Shown: positions 1-12,080 of the stretch, piece after piece
Layout: the number at the start of each line of letters is the position of its first letter
Position numbering within the stretch: the stretch's first letter is position 1
Assembly: GCF_036373705.1 (NCBI RefSeq)
Contig: NC_089867.1
Coordinates: 25,105,823-25,169,822, forward strand
Direction of reading: 5' to 3'
Length of the DNA: 64,000 nucleotides
Source: Amia ocellicauda
Lineage: Eukaryota; Chordata; Actinopteri; Amiiformes; Amiidae
Made by a program: the position numbers and the translations under genes
Notes under the pieces: generated by a model
What the model was told of the DNA's origin: nothing
Seen by the model: the letters and a program-made list of their open reading frames with translations, nothing else
Databases searched by the model: none

Positions 1-654
1 TTCAGACGGATCCTGGAGCAAACACTGGAGAACTGATTATACCAAACCCTTTCACCCTGAAAGGCCAGTGATCACACAGGTTCATTGTCCAAAGCTGTGA
101 TTTTTACATTGTTCACAACAAACGCCTGACTGAACTTGGGCTTTCAGAGACGAGACTTCCGTTTATTTTACTAATTAATCTGTTGATCAGTAACTAGTGA
201 TTCACAAACGTCGGGGTGGTTCAGGCTGCGGGTTTTACACGGGTTTTTCATCATTTCACACCTGAAAGCGCATGTTGTTTTTCCACAGAATGTGTAGAAT
301 TATTTTACGGGCTCTTGACTTTCTCCGTGTGTGTTCTGCTGCTGAGACAGGTGTGGGTGTGCGTGAGGGGAGGTGGGATGTGTTGTGTTCGTGTTGTAAA
401 AGTTCATGTGATAATATTTCTAGTTGTGCGGTGAGAAGAAAACCAGAACAGAAAAGGAAAAATAATAAATTGCAAATGAAGATGGTGTGTGACCTGGACG
501 GTGTATGGAGAGAGATTGTGTCAGGTGGTGGACCGTGATCGAAAGGTTCAGGCGATGGTTTGTACTAGAACCGTTGATCTCAAGTGTACTAAGAATAGGG
601 CTCCCTCTTCGGGCCCAGCAAAGTACTGCGCATGTTTATGTGCCACAGAATATC
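1..654. other. No recognised feature
   Basis: AT-rich, non-repetitive-looking sequence. Short open frames are present, but none has a recognisable domain or convincing splice borders. Confidence 0.4.
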
Positions 655-1135
655 TTAGAACATAAGAACATAAAGTGTCCAATCGAGAGGAGCCCATTCA
701 CCCCATCGTGCTCGTTTGGTGTCCATTAATAACTGAGTGATCAAGGATCCTATCCAGTCTGTTTTTGAATGTTCCCAAATTGTCTCTTCAGCCACATCGC
801 TGGGGAGTTTGTTCAGATTGTGACGCCTCTCTGTGTGAAGAAGTGTCTCCTGTTTTCTGTCTTGAATGCCTTGAAGCCCGATTTCCATTTGTGTCCCCGG
901 GTCCGTGTGTCCCTGCTGATCTGGAAAAGCTCCTCTGGTTTGATGTGGTCGATGCCCTTCATGATTTTGAAGACTTGGATCAAGTCCCCATGTAGTCTCC
1001 TCTGTTCCAGGGTGAGAAGGTTCAGGTCCTCAGTCTCTCAGTAGGACGTTCCCTTCAGACCTGGAATAAGTCTGGTTGCTCTCCTCTGAACTGCCTCTAG
1101 AGCAGCGATATCTTTCTTGAAGTGTGCAACGTGTC
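655..1135 (-). mobile_element. CR1-like LINE, 3' end fragment
   Basis: Read on the minus strand, this stretch encodes broken pieces of the C-terminal part of a CR1/L2-type reverse transcriptase protein. Visible pieces resemble LEQRRLHGDLIQVFKIMKGI and, further on, NKLPSDVAEETIW. Frames shift several times, so it is a dead 5'-truncated copy. Its 3' end carries an 8-base direct repeat (agaacata twice on the plus strand near 656-671), the kind of short tandem tail that CR1 elements use. The same 3' terminal sequence recurs at 62044 and, shorter, at 11056. Confidence 0.8.
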
Positions 1136-3884
1136 TCTCATGGTGACAGGGCACAGGAAGTGGGCCCAACGTGTAAAAAGGCTACGTGTTGCTCTCTCGC
1201 CTCGCCTAAATGCGCACAACCGTTCTGACAAGAAGACTGGAGGACAGGTCAGGGCCCGGCAAGCAGGAGTCGGCACGTACGGGCCTTGGGGGCTTGTATC
1301 ATGGCGAATCTCTGGCTTCTGACCAAGACGTATCACATTACCGTGGTGAAAAATCACTTTTGGTAATAATGACATGTAAATGAATTAATTTGAATGTTGA
1401 ATTGTGCTAATGGAGCAACAGCGCACGCCATCATAATTAATTTAGCCGAGACAGGTTGAGGATTGTTCAATGCACGGTTCAGATGGCAGGGTGGGTCGAT
1501 GTCACTGATATTTCCTCATTTTACGTTGGGAAACGCCTTTACGGGCTGGGCTGAGCGCTCTGAACGTGCTTTATCATTTACTGTTCAGCAGCGTCGTCCG
1601 AGAAGAGGGTGCTTTAGCATCCATTAGTGGAGGGATCAATACAGTGGCTCTGTATCGGCACTTATGTACCGGAGCCCCAGTATGCATACCATAGTGCTTG
1701 AATCATATCTCTCCTTCTTTCCATTTATGTTAATTGGAGTCCTATACTATTCCACAGAAACATTTTCCCTTTTCTAAGAAGAGATTGTATTGAAAACCAG
1801 CCACAAGCCTTACTGGGTTTTTGATTCCCTATCTGACTGTTGACTTACTGTTTGTTCTTTCTGTCTAAATTGTTCCCAGAGAATGATTTATATAAACTGC
1901 TGAAACTGAACAAATTAAATTAGCCCTGCTGTTGAACAAACAAGATGAGAAAGCTATGGCTATCAGGTGATTAACGCACACAACGGGAGGATAAAGACAG
2001 TCCGTGTCCCGCGGCTGATTAGCAGAACTTTTCCAGTTACACGAGAGATAAGAACAGCAGACGTGAGTTTCAGTGCGGGGCCGTGTTTCTATCGGAGCGA
2101 GGCTTCCTTTCACAACGGCTGACTTTCAGAGATAACTAAAGTCCGAAAAAAGATACGGATAAAAAGAGGGGAACAGGAACCAGCTCAGACTGGATCTGAA
2201 TCTGAGGATGTTTCAGCTGCAGGTGTTTCTTAACACGATTACATTACCTTGCAGTGGGGTTATTTACATGAAGTTTAGAGCGCATTATGATCGTGCTTTC
2301 ACAGCATTTTGTGCACAAATGACGCCCGATTGTGTTCGATTCAAAAGTGTGCGACTGAAGTGTCGTAATACTTTGGTGAAACCCCATAAACCGAGCGCTA
2401 ATTGGGCGCATTTGGTTCCACGGCCACAAATCCAGTTATTCTGCACTGTGAAAGATATTCTGCGACTGTGGTGTAAAGCTGTGTTAGTGTGTGCTCCTTT
2501 TTGTGCTTGACATTGTGTTACAAATGCAGGGAATGATGTTTTATTTGCTTTAGTGAGCGTGAGCCCCCTGGTATAATGGCAGGGGAAACGCTGTCAGGAT
2601 AGAAGTGGAGAGTAGCTGACGGGGGTTGTCAGAGCTAGCTGCTGGTGTGTGTAATGTGGTCATAATTAGCAATTAAGCGCCTTTTCTTGGAGATCTGATG
2701 GCACGGGCTCTTCTCTGAACATTATGCGCATTTACACATCATTCAAGCCACTTCCTGTCAAGGGTGTTCAGGTCAAGCCACCCACCAGCACTAACCGTTA
2801 GTTTCCGAGAGCAGGTCTCAGCGGTCTTTAAATTGGTCCGATTGCTGGGAAAGATGCTGTAATCTGATTGATTGAGGTGCTGTCACAGGAAATGTCATTG
2901 GTGTGTCGATCTGACGAGAGGGGCGTGCGCTCTCGAGATCCTTCCTAGTCACTCGGCCTAGTTAGACCCAGAGAGGAATTCAAATTCAGAGGAAGTTGAA
3001 GTTGTTTATTGACCTAATGCGGTTTTTCTTTGCATGATATCTTGTATGCGATTGTCTGATATCTGTGGTTTTAGTGGGGTGGTGTCCCACAGGGCCGTGT
3101 GCTGCAGATGAAAAGGGTTTTCCGGCTCTGTGGGACTCTGTGGTTCAGGACAGAAAGGAAAGCTTTGTGGGGTTTTGTAATCTGCACCCCAGGGCCTGTG
3201 AAGCTGGGACCGGTCGCTAGAGTCAGGAGTGTCCCATTGTTGGACGGACGGAGCTGTTGAAGTGATGGGAGGGTGACTGTAGGTGCCGTCCGCATGTGTT
3301 GTGCCGGTGTTTCAGGGCTGTGAAAAGGGATATGAATGAGGAAAATAGTTCTTTTTTTTAAATCAACTATTGTGTCACATTTGATATCACTAATTCAATG
3401 ATTATTTGTTAAAACTGCTTGTGCAAAACCTAGCTGAGCTCACCTGTGGCCCTTTCATTCATGCCAAAGCTCTGATAGCTCATTAGGGTGAATAGTGCTG
3501 GCCCCTCGAGGACAGTGTGTTAACAGTGTTGAGTCTCAGTGACTGGAGTTTGGTGTATTGAACGGCTTTTTCTGCACAAAGACACAAGGAGTCACTGGTG
3601 AAGGCTGTGCTTTATGAAGGGGTGTGTGTTGGGTTCAGCAAAAAAGGTTTAATTAATCTGAAACGTATGATGAATCACATATGATGCTGATTGAAATGTT
3701 GAAATAGTGTTTCTTTTGGTAGCTAAACTAAAGGTTTGAGATGTTGTGTTCATAGAACCCGTTTCAGTGCGTAAGGAAATGTGAGGACGTGGCTCCCTCT
3801 AGTGGAGAAGAGCTGCAATGAATGTTAATGATGAATATAAAAGGTTCTTGTTTCTTTTTCACTTTTAGTTTGTGTGTGTATATA
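1136..3884. other. Intergenic stretch without recognised gene
   Basis: No convincing exon seen on either strand. It includes a short dispersed repeat at 2173-2242, listed separately. Confidence 0.35.
2173..2242. repeat. Short dispersed repeat, copy A
   Basis: About 65 bases, starting with gaaccagctcagactggatc, closely match 58735-58800 in the same orientation. The copy at 58735 has a few extra bases (ccat) and point changes. It is not one of the LINE or SINE families named elsewhere in this window; family unknown. Confidence 0.6.
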
Positions 3885-4470
3885 TATATAGCGATCCCCT
3901 GCTGGATGGAGGCCTCCCCCAAGATGTTTCCACTTTGTTTTGATCTCTCTTCCATTTTACGCCTGCAAAGTTGCTTATTTCACCTTCCCATCTTTTTTGT
4001 GCTCTATCCATTCTATAGCTTCATTTGTCCATCTCTGATCTGTTCTCCTCACAGTGTGTGCCATTGCCATTTTCACCCTTTCAATATTGTCACACATTTG
4101 TGCTTGTCCTTGGGTCCATTCACTTCTTTTTCTATCTCTTCTTGTAATTCCAAGCGGAAATCTCTCCATGCTCCTCAGTGTCATCCATAGTTTCTGCAAC
4201 ACGTTTGCTTTTAGTGACCAGGTTTCACAGGCACGAGTGAGCACTTCTGCATCGAACAAATACTTTTCTCTTCAAGTAGGTGGGTAGATTTGTGCCATTT
4301 CTTCCCATTCACTCCATCCCATTTTCACTCTTTAGATTTCTTCCATAATACCTGTCTGCGTTGATTTGTTGTCCAAGGTAAGACATCACTTTTGACTTCT
4401 TTGAGTATCCTTTGATCTTCTTAAATTTTCTGCAATTTTCTTCTTAGATTTAGCAAAGCTGTTAAACATG
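3885..4470 (-). mobile_element. RTE/BovB-like LINE, 3' end fragment
   Basis: On the minus strand a decayed frame reads through pieces such as RACETWSLKANVLQKLW, LRSMERFPLGITRRDRK and RWTNEAIEWI. These match the C-terminal end of RTE-type reverse transcriptase proteins (ACETW..., MERxMLGI..., RWxxxVxEW). The unit ends with a GEASIQQG-like tail and an AT/GT dinucleotide run near 3875-3891, as RTE 3' ends often do. Stops and frameshifts show it is inactive. Confidence 0.75.
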
Positions 4471-4653
4471 ACTGTTTTTCACAATTTCAATGAAGTGAGA
4501 TGAAATTGGCACCTCCTGGAGCAAAGTAGTACAAGCAGTCTGAATAAAGGCAGCCGCTGAACTGGGCTGGCATGTTTGCTGGAAGGGGCTGTGAGAAGGC
4601 TTTGCCCTCTTCCACCTCAGCTGTGCTGCCGCAGTGGGGTCCTCTCTGTGGGT

Positions 4654-4820
4654 TATAAATAGCGGCAGGGGGCAGGTGGCCGTGCTGCGCGAGGGGAGCG
4701 CGGTGTCGGAGGGCAGCGCTGCGACGAGGCACCGGGCTGAGTCCTGCGAACAGCTGCTGGCTGCGGGTCACGGCCGGCACAGTGCCACACAGCAGAACGG
4801 GTGCCAGGGAACACGTCTGT
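4654..4820 (+). promoter_or_regulatory. Orphan TATA box followed by GC-rich leader-like sequence
   Basis: A consensus TATAAATA box sits at 4654-4661. An abruptly GC- and CpG-rich stretch follows, from about 4665 to 4800, and ends near a possible GT donor (ctGTAACA, about 4820). A CAGCTG E-box lies about 35 bases upstream. The composition contrasts with the AT-rich surroundings. I could not identify downstream coding exons on the plus strand before the ybx1 3' end at 10.3 kb, so this is only a candidate promoter; it could equally be a decayed first exon or chance. Confidence 0.25.
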
Positions 4821-4822
4821 AA

Positions 4823-7800
4823 CACGGGAGGGCAGGGGTGCTACGATCAGTTACTCTTGCGGGGGGGGGGTGCAGTTTCACTAAAAACCTTCTTGTTCAA
4901 AGGACTACAATCTCATAAATCTCTGGTTTTGAAGACTCCAGTGTGTGATTGTGTAGATATGTGTATTTATAGGTCAATATAAATAAGAATGAGCCCCCGA
5001 GGATGGCAGGTGCAGGTGTTTGTACATTACTTTTATTTGATAGTTATCGAGAAAGAGAAGCATGCAAATATAATTAAATGTGCTAATGATGAAGAACACA
5101 CACTGGCTGAATGGAGGTGCCCTGCGCCGGAGTCACGTTTCGCCAGGTTGACACACGAAGCGCGAGGAACGGATGCGTTTGTTGATGAATGCACAGTAGT
5201 TGTGTAAGTCGTTCATATCCTAGATTCTTCATTCCCCTGAATCGTGTGCTCACGTGATGTAGCGTGTGGGGGGGTGGCAGTGCGGGGGGAGACTGCAGTG
5301 TTGGGAAGAGTCTGAAGAGCTTTTTTTGTAATAGACAAACCATATTTGTGCAACTTGAAAATACAGGAGAACTATCACAGTGTTCTGGTTTGGGCTGCAA
5401 AGAGGAATACAAGGGGATGAAGTTTGTTTTTGCATTATTATTGTAGAAATGTTCTGTATTGTAGGAAGCGTCAAGGCCCCCCCACAGGGCCTCCAATCAA
5501 TATGGGACCCTGCCTCTGAATTCAGACCATCTTTTGCCAAAATGTGCTGAGCAACATTAAAGGAAATGTTCCAGCCAAGCCAGGTTTAAACCCAGGAATG
5601 TGTTAAATAGAGAAAACATCATTATTGTTTTAGGTGAGGCGGCAGCTGTGCTTTTAGCAAGAGTATCGACCAAATAAAGTAACGCAGCCGGCATTTTGTG
5701 GGGAGAGTTGGTAATGTTCCCTCTGAACAGGGTGACATTAATTAACGCAAGAGTTGAAGTGATAGTTAGTGCTTTATTTATTTGTTTTGTCTTTTTGAGG
5801 AAATGTGTTCTCTGTGGAACATATGCATTGTCTTACCTGTTAGGAGATGGTGCTTTGGCTCTTTTTGCTTTATTTTGTCCCTCCTAATACACACACACAT
5901 ACACATTATATATATATGTGTTTATATAAAAGCATGTTTTGCAGATCCCAATCAGCGAGAGCAGTGTGAAGATGTAGATCTGTAAGTCAGGAAGTGGAGA
6001 CTCAGAGACTCAGACTCGTATTTGATGTATTAAAGTGGAAAAACAAAGAATTGTAATTGTGAAATGCACCTTTTTTACATTTGACACGTTTGATCCGATT
6101 GTAGTTGTTAGAAACGGTGACAGTAGTTTAGTATTTGAAGAGCTGAATGCCACTTTCTGTAGCTCTATCTAGGCAAGTGATGTCTGGTGTCTTGATTACA
6201 GTGCAGGTCCAGGGCCCTTTGTGCTGTTGGAGGGGTTTGTAATTCCCCTCAGTAATTGTAATACATTTGAAAGTGACTGTTGGAATTGTATTTCCATGAA
6301 GTGTTGCTGGTAGCTGTAGGGTGATGATGATGATCGACACTTAACAGTTTATTTGGTTTAATTGCAGTGACAGATACATCCATGAAATGATGAAGAGTCC
6401 CTCTGAGGTCCCACCCCCGCGCCTGGAGCTTGTGTGAGCAAACATCGTGCATGTGCATCGACTGGTGCTGCCCAGCCGCCTGTGAGAGGGGTGATGTGTT
6501 GCAGGTGGACGCAGTGGACGGGTGAGGTCAGGGTGGATGTCTTTGCCAGGGTCCCTGCAGAGGAGGAGCCTGGGGGGGGCGTGCATTGCTGTTGTCAATA
6601 AAGTAATAAAATAAACGTGTGATATTGCAGAGTTCTTGGTGTGCTCTGGGAACAGGGAGAGTCTGTGGGTCCAGCCACTCCTATCATAGAGTGGGGAGAG
6701 ATGCCAAGACTGGCACAGATGTCAATGTGTGGGCCCTTATCACAAGCATTTAAGCATTTAGTCTAACTGGGAAGAACCACTGGGACAATTACCAAAACAA
6801 CCCAGCAGCTAAGCCTCCCCCCTAGGTTAGCGACAACACTTCCCTCAGCAACCAGACTGCCAACAAACCATACAAGCAAAGCCCTGCCACACAAACCAAG
6901 TCACACAGAAGCCATGGAGCACAGGCAGGAAAACTGGGACAGGGAAACAAAGTCACCAATAAGTGGAAAGTGTTTGCAGGGCATAGACACCAATTCTGCA
7001 CACCCTGTATAGAAAGAGGGAAACCTGGTTAGAGCACCGCACGGCACATCCCTGTGGAGCTCAAAGTCAAGACAGAGACAACACAGGACTACAGGCACAG
7101 AAACGAGGACAGGAGACAGGAAAGGAAAACAAGAGAAGGCAGGGGGATGTACAGAGAGAGAGAACACAAGGAAGCCCTCGAAGAACACCGATATCAGTGT
7201 TCCCCGTCAAGCTAGACAATGAAGGAAGAGAGATAAGGGGGGTGGGGGGGGAGTCCAAAATAAATTCAAAAAGGAAAACTGACACGGGGGGAGAGAGCGA
7301 GAGAGACGGGTACAAGTGAGGACAGGAAACAGGAAATTAAACAAAAGGGAGACGCGCATCCCACCGCCGCCTCTGCCAACCCTGCAGCCTGAAAAACACA
7401 CCACACGAAACTACCTCCTCCACTCGGCACGCACGATTACCGATTACCTAAAGACCATTGAAGCACTTCTATTATTCATTCTGTTCTGAAACTTGTCTCA
7501 CATGTCAAATCTAGAAAGGATCGTCAACCCATTACAAAATCCTCACTGGGGAACAACTTCTCAAAAACACTCCTGACTCCAAACCCTACTTCTCCTCACT
7601 GCTTCCAAGCCTCTGTTGAACTCATTCGATGCATCGCCGTTCCCTCTCACAAACCACCCTCGACCATAATGTGTCCAGACGTTTCACACCCAGGCCTTAC
7701 TGAGCTGCCACTGCTGCTCCGACTCAAAACTTCATACAAATTCAAAGACACAATACAAACTACTAGCATACTGTTACGCCTTGCAGCACACACTCATACA

Positions 7801-10311
7801 GCGGTGTTTTAACCAAGGGCACCCCCATGGGCTACAAGGCAAGGACACCAGGGTGATCAGCAAAAAAATGATACACTGCCACTTCCCTTTCTTCGTCACT
7901 TTCACACCTTTCGACTCGCGTCCTGCTTCCGCTGTAAGAAGGGCAGTGAAACGCACACACCAGCGAGGCCACCCGAGCCAATCCCTCGCTCTGTCCACTC
8001 CTCCTACAAGGCCGTACAGATGTCACCCACCTCGGCCAAGCCAGGACACGCACACCATCCTCACGCTGCCGTTGTTTACAGGGGCCGCTGTCTCCGTGTC
8101 CACCGTTGACCGGATCTCCTGCCATAGAAGACAACAGGGAGAGAAGAAGCCCGTCAGCCCTATCAATTTATAGATAGCAAGCCAACAAGGCCTATAGGCG
8201 CTGTATAGATAATTTGCTTTGAAATGAAATTAACATTTTAAAACACTCAATTCCACTGCAGAAAAGATAGATTTGTGCTGTTATTCACAACAAACGAGTT
8301 GCTCTACGTGATTACTGTAACCTTTTTTTTTTTTTTGGTATACTGCAAGAAATTATTTAATCAAAAAAGCACCATATTAAGGTACACTTCATAAAGCACC
8401 GCATGATTCAGCTTGCTTTTAAACTAGAGACAATCATCTAATTACTTAGATCGCTAGGCCAATTAAAGCCTCCTTATCACTCAATTTCACAACTACTTTC
8501 CTGCAGTTTCACACCTCACTTGCGTATGTCAGACTTTAGCTGACAAATAGACACATCTCCGGCTGATGGGAATGTCAGCTGATTTCCACTGAACTTGATG
8601 ATGAATTAATATTCTCTCAAGACACAGTGTTGGGGTTTTGTTAAACCATTACACCACTAGAGACGCTGTGAATCGCTGCACAGAGCTCCCCGTTGACATC
8701 GGCTGCCACACGACTCGACAGACAACTCAATTCGGAGCTCGGGCAACCTACATGAGCACCAACAAGTGCACAGATTTCACCACAGGCTGCCCATTTAACC
8801 CCAGGTGGCAAAACTCAACAACTGTGAAGATACATGCGGACAGCACCTACTCTGAGGAAAAGTCCACTGAGCACATTTAATTTGTGGATAAAATAACATC
8901 CACTGACTTTGCTCCATGAAACATACATACACTTGACGCATTTCGTTCAAGTGACAAATTCACTCGAGACCATAGCCACAAAATACAACTTCACTTTTTA
9001 TTGCACCACTCCGGCTCTTACACGACAATCCTTCCACCACAATTTGACCTTTTTCCACTTTTACACACACTCGGTTTGTGAGAAGTCTTACCAACACACA
9101 GGCACTGCCTCCGGCTCCTCCACGACACAAGTGATTGTGAACAAGATCGCTGGAAACGGCTTGTTTTGATCGACCACAGATCATTGTGCACAAACATTTA
9201 CATCAACCATGACATCTATTGAACAGCTACTGGATTCAGACACAAGTGTCCCATCGTTGAGCCTCACACAGCTCACTGTCCTCAAATATCAATGATACAC
9301 ACGACTATGCACACATTATGCTGAATTTCCTGATGTTCATTTTCACATTCACTGACGGCCAACCTCCCTAACACAACGTGCTAATCCTATAACCAGGCTA
9401 CAAGGCCAATCCAACCCCCATCCCCAGGACACGCTTACCTGGTCTTCTCTGTCCAACACATCGGCGAAGTCCACGTCCACCAAAAACATCAAGCCTGGAC
9501 ACTCGTCGTGGGGTCGGGTACTCCCTGCTGCTGCTCCTGCCGTGGCCTTTCATCAAACTCAACAACTTTCCCTCATCTCTCCTCCTCCAGACACCTTTAA
9601 ATACAGCCGTGCAGGACAGAGCTGCGATATGATGCGCCTCACACCTCAATGCAGTAGGGCTTACCATCTGAGCCAGGAAGGGGTGTTGAAGAGAGAGAAC
9701 ACACAAGAAATGACAGGATAGCAGTGCAGCTGTGCTTTAATCATTGGAAGAGATGCCCAATCCTACTGCATCATTTAGCCTCTCCACTCCTCCCTTAAAA
9801 GGGAAACTAACACACCCCTTCACTGAAGACAGGCAGGCAGGGTGGAAATTAAAATATTCTTCTGCAGTGAGCCACTGGCTGGCAGCGCTGCCTATGCAGG
9901 AAGGCTTTGGACGTTGTGCGTTCCACCCGTAATGCTTTTGCCCACACATCACTGCCTCATCACCCTCCCCCTCCATCAGTGCACCGCTGCTCCCCCTTCC
10001 CGCTTCACACCAAAACCCCGGTGAAGAAAACGCCGTCCCCGTGTTGTGCCGGAATCCTTAATGGACCCTTTCAGATCAGACGCAACACAAATTAAATCCA
10101 GGCTCCCCCCCCCACCCCCCAGTGCTTCACAGGGATCGTGATGAATGGACACAGCAGCACTTAAGACGGGACAAAGACGTCCATCCAGCGCAGAGTGCGA
10201 TTTGGCCAACGTTCACGTCAAGCCATTTCTACATTAGCAGCCGTCTGGAGTGGCTTTTGAGCTTCTGAACAGCCTGGACACCCCCCCCCACACACAAATA
10301 ACATACAAAAC
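4823..10311. other. Intergenic stretch without recognised gene
   Basis: Holds a small AC/AT dinucleotide run near 5888-5925, a purine-rich low-complexity stretch at about 7000-7340 and a T-run near 8324-8337. Open frames up to about 130 codons occur (for example 7781-8173), but on both strands at once and without recognisable domains, so none is called. Confidence 0.35.
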
Positions 10312-10707
10312 ACGCTTTTACTTTGACTTTTTATTTGCGCTTGCCTTTTTTTGTTAAAATTCAGGTTGTACACAAAATTTGATTTGTATATTTAAAAATG
10401 TCAAATTGACCAGATATCAAATAATTTTTTCTTCTTTAAAAACCATTTGGTGTAAAAACTTAAGACCGATTTTACAAAAAATCTTTGCTGTTACTGAAAA
10501 AAATCCATGTTTTTTTTTTTTCTTTTTTCTTTTTCTTTAAGCTGTCAGATAAAAGTTATGAGGAAAAAAAAAAACAGGGCTGCATAGATTCTGCAGGCGA
10601 TCGGTGTAATCTGGTCAAACGTGTTGCAAGCTGTCGCTGATCGTCAAGTCAAATCTGGGTGTTATTGCTCGTGTCTTCATTTCAGATGTTTCTTCATGTT
10701 GACAAAA
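10312..10707 (-). other. ybx1: ybx1 terminal 3'UTR exon
   Basis: The acceptor is visible on the minus strand (gtttttcag before 10707). The following sequence resembles the vertebrate YBX1 3'UTR: it keeps the blocks TGACCAGAT, ATCTATGCAGC and a T-run after GCAGC. It joins the donor at 12049/12050 just after the stop codon, so the stop is in the second-to-last exon, as in other YBX1 genes. The mRNA carries a U-run (complement of 10564-10574) and then a long A-rich run (complement of 10510-10540). The left boundary is estimated from the polyadenylation signal. Confidence 0.8.
10330..10335 (-). terminator. ybx1: Polyadenylation signal of ybx1
   Basis: AATAAA on the minus strand (TTTATT on plus) lies near the end of the recognisable ybx1 3'UTR homology. 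Cleavage would be expected about 10-25 bases further left. Confidence 0.65.
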
Positions 10708-11055
10708 CTGAAAAACAAAAACACACAGGGGATTAATTCAGGCCGTTGCCGCAGTCCGCTCGTCCACAGGCCCTTACAAACCCCGACAGCACCGAGTACA
10801 CCTGACTGCTGGCACAGATTGGCATCACAGCTCCCACCATCGAAAGAGCCCAGGCCTGATGGGGGAGCTGCTCTGAGGACGCTGCCGTTACCCCAGCCCT
10901 TATTCACACATTCACACCGCTATAGCACAGGCTACAGGCTAGGCAGGCGGGTTAGTTCAGTATCCCTTGAGCAGGACACCTCTGAGGAACAACTCGGTAT
11001 TTAACATTTGGATTTCGTCTATGGCACTTTGACAGTCCGGTTCTGACTTGATACA

Positions 11056-11125
11056 CAAAGTTTACGAAGGAGAGGAGGCCGTTCCCCCCCCCCCATCGTG
11101 CTCGTCAGGTGTCCATTTGGTCCTG
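11056..11125 (-). mobile_element. CR1-like LINE 3' terminus, very short
   Basis: The stretch around gagaggaggccgttcc and ccatcgtgctcgtcaggtgt matches the 3' ends of the CR1-like copies at 655 and 62044. Only about 70 bases are kept, in the last intron of ybx1, so it is a heavily truncated insertion. Confidence 0.6.
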
Positions 11126-12080
11126 CACAGGGCCTCTCACAGGCGCTGCTCTCCTCACAGGCCTGGCAGTGACCCAGGGCCAGCTGGCTGTGTCTGTGGG
11201 GGCAGGGGGTCAGAGTGGCACGGGGAGCGAGAGTAAGGCTAAGCCCACACAACGAGCCCCGCTCAGGGAGACACAATGGAGAAGCCCTGGTGCCGCTGCC
11301 AGCCCGGACTTTATCAAATCCGTGCCATTATCATGCGCCTTTGTCCAGGGGCTCAGGGGCTGCGCTGCAGCATCAATGGAAAGTGCCGAGCGCAGCGGGC
11401 TGTCGTGGTGCCGCTCGGTAACACGGGCCGGCCGCGGATTCCATTACCTTCCATGGCAACCGCCCAACCCCCCCACCGCAGCTATCCCAGCTCCGCCCGC
11501 CCGGCAGCGGGGACCACTTTAAAGAGCCTCATCGCTGGGGGTTCAGCTCATGCTCAGCCCTTGCTGTTCCTTATAAGAGCACTTAACTCGCCAATTTAGC
11601 AGCATTCACCCATTGTGGCCCTGGAGCAGGTGGGGTGGGGAGTATGTGAGTGTGACGCAGGCGTTTGATGCAGCAAGGACACAATGTAACATACAGACTA
11701 ACTGCAACTATCAGGGACTGTGCAAAACCACACCAGAACCACGAGCAGCTCGGACGTGCGGGCGCGACACAGAGTCCTGGGGTGTCAGGTCAGTAGACCC
11801 TTAGCGTCGCCCTGAAGGGTTTTCTTGTGGTAAAAGTTTTGGCATCACAAACACGTCACAGTTAGGGCAGAGCTGCTGCATTTCATTAGCAACCGGCCCT
11901 GGGTCAGACACGCCTACAGAACCTGCTCTGCTGCTCCTTTAGGGAGGCACAGCGACAGGGTGTGTGGAGTGCTGGAACACTGTGCGGCCCTGAACCAGCA
12001 CCCCGTGTGGCAGTGACACGTGTGTGCGTGTGGCAGCAGCGGTACTCACCCGGACGATGGTAGAGGTGGTAAGCCGGTCT

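Noticed and set aside
7000..7340. Purine-rich stretch with repeated gaggacaggaaacagg words
   Set aside because: Only two clear word matches about 210 bases apart; too weak to call a duplication or minisatellite.
7781..8173. 130-codon plus-strand frame overlapped by a 100-codon minus-strand frame
   Set aside because: No recognised domain, both strands open by chance, and no splice or promoter context.
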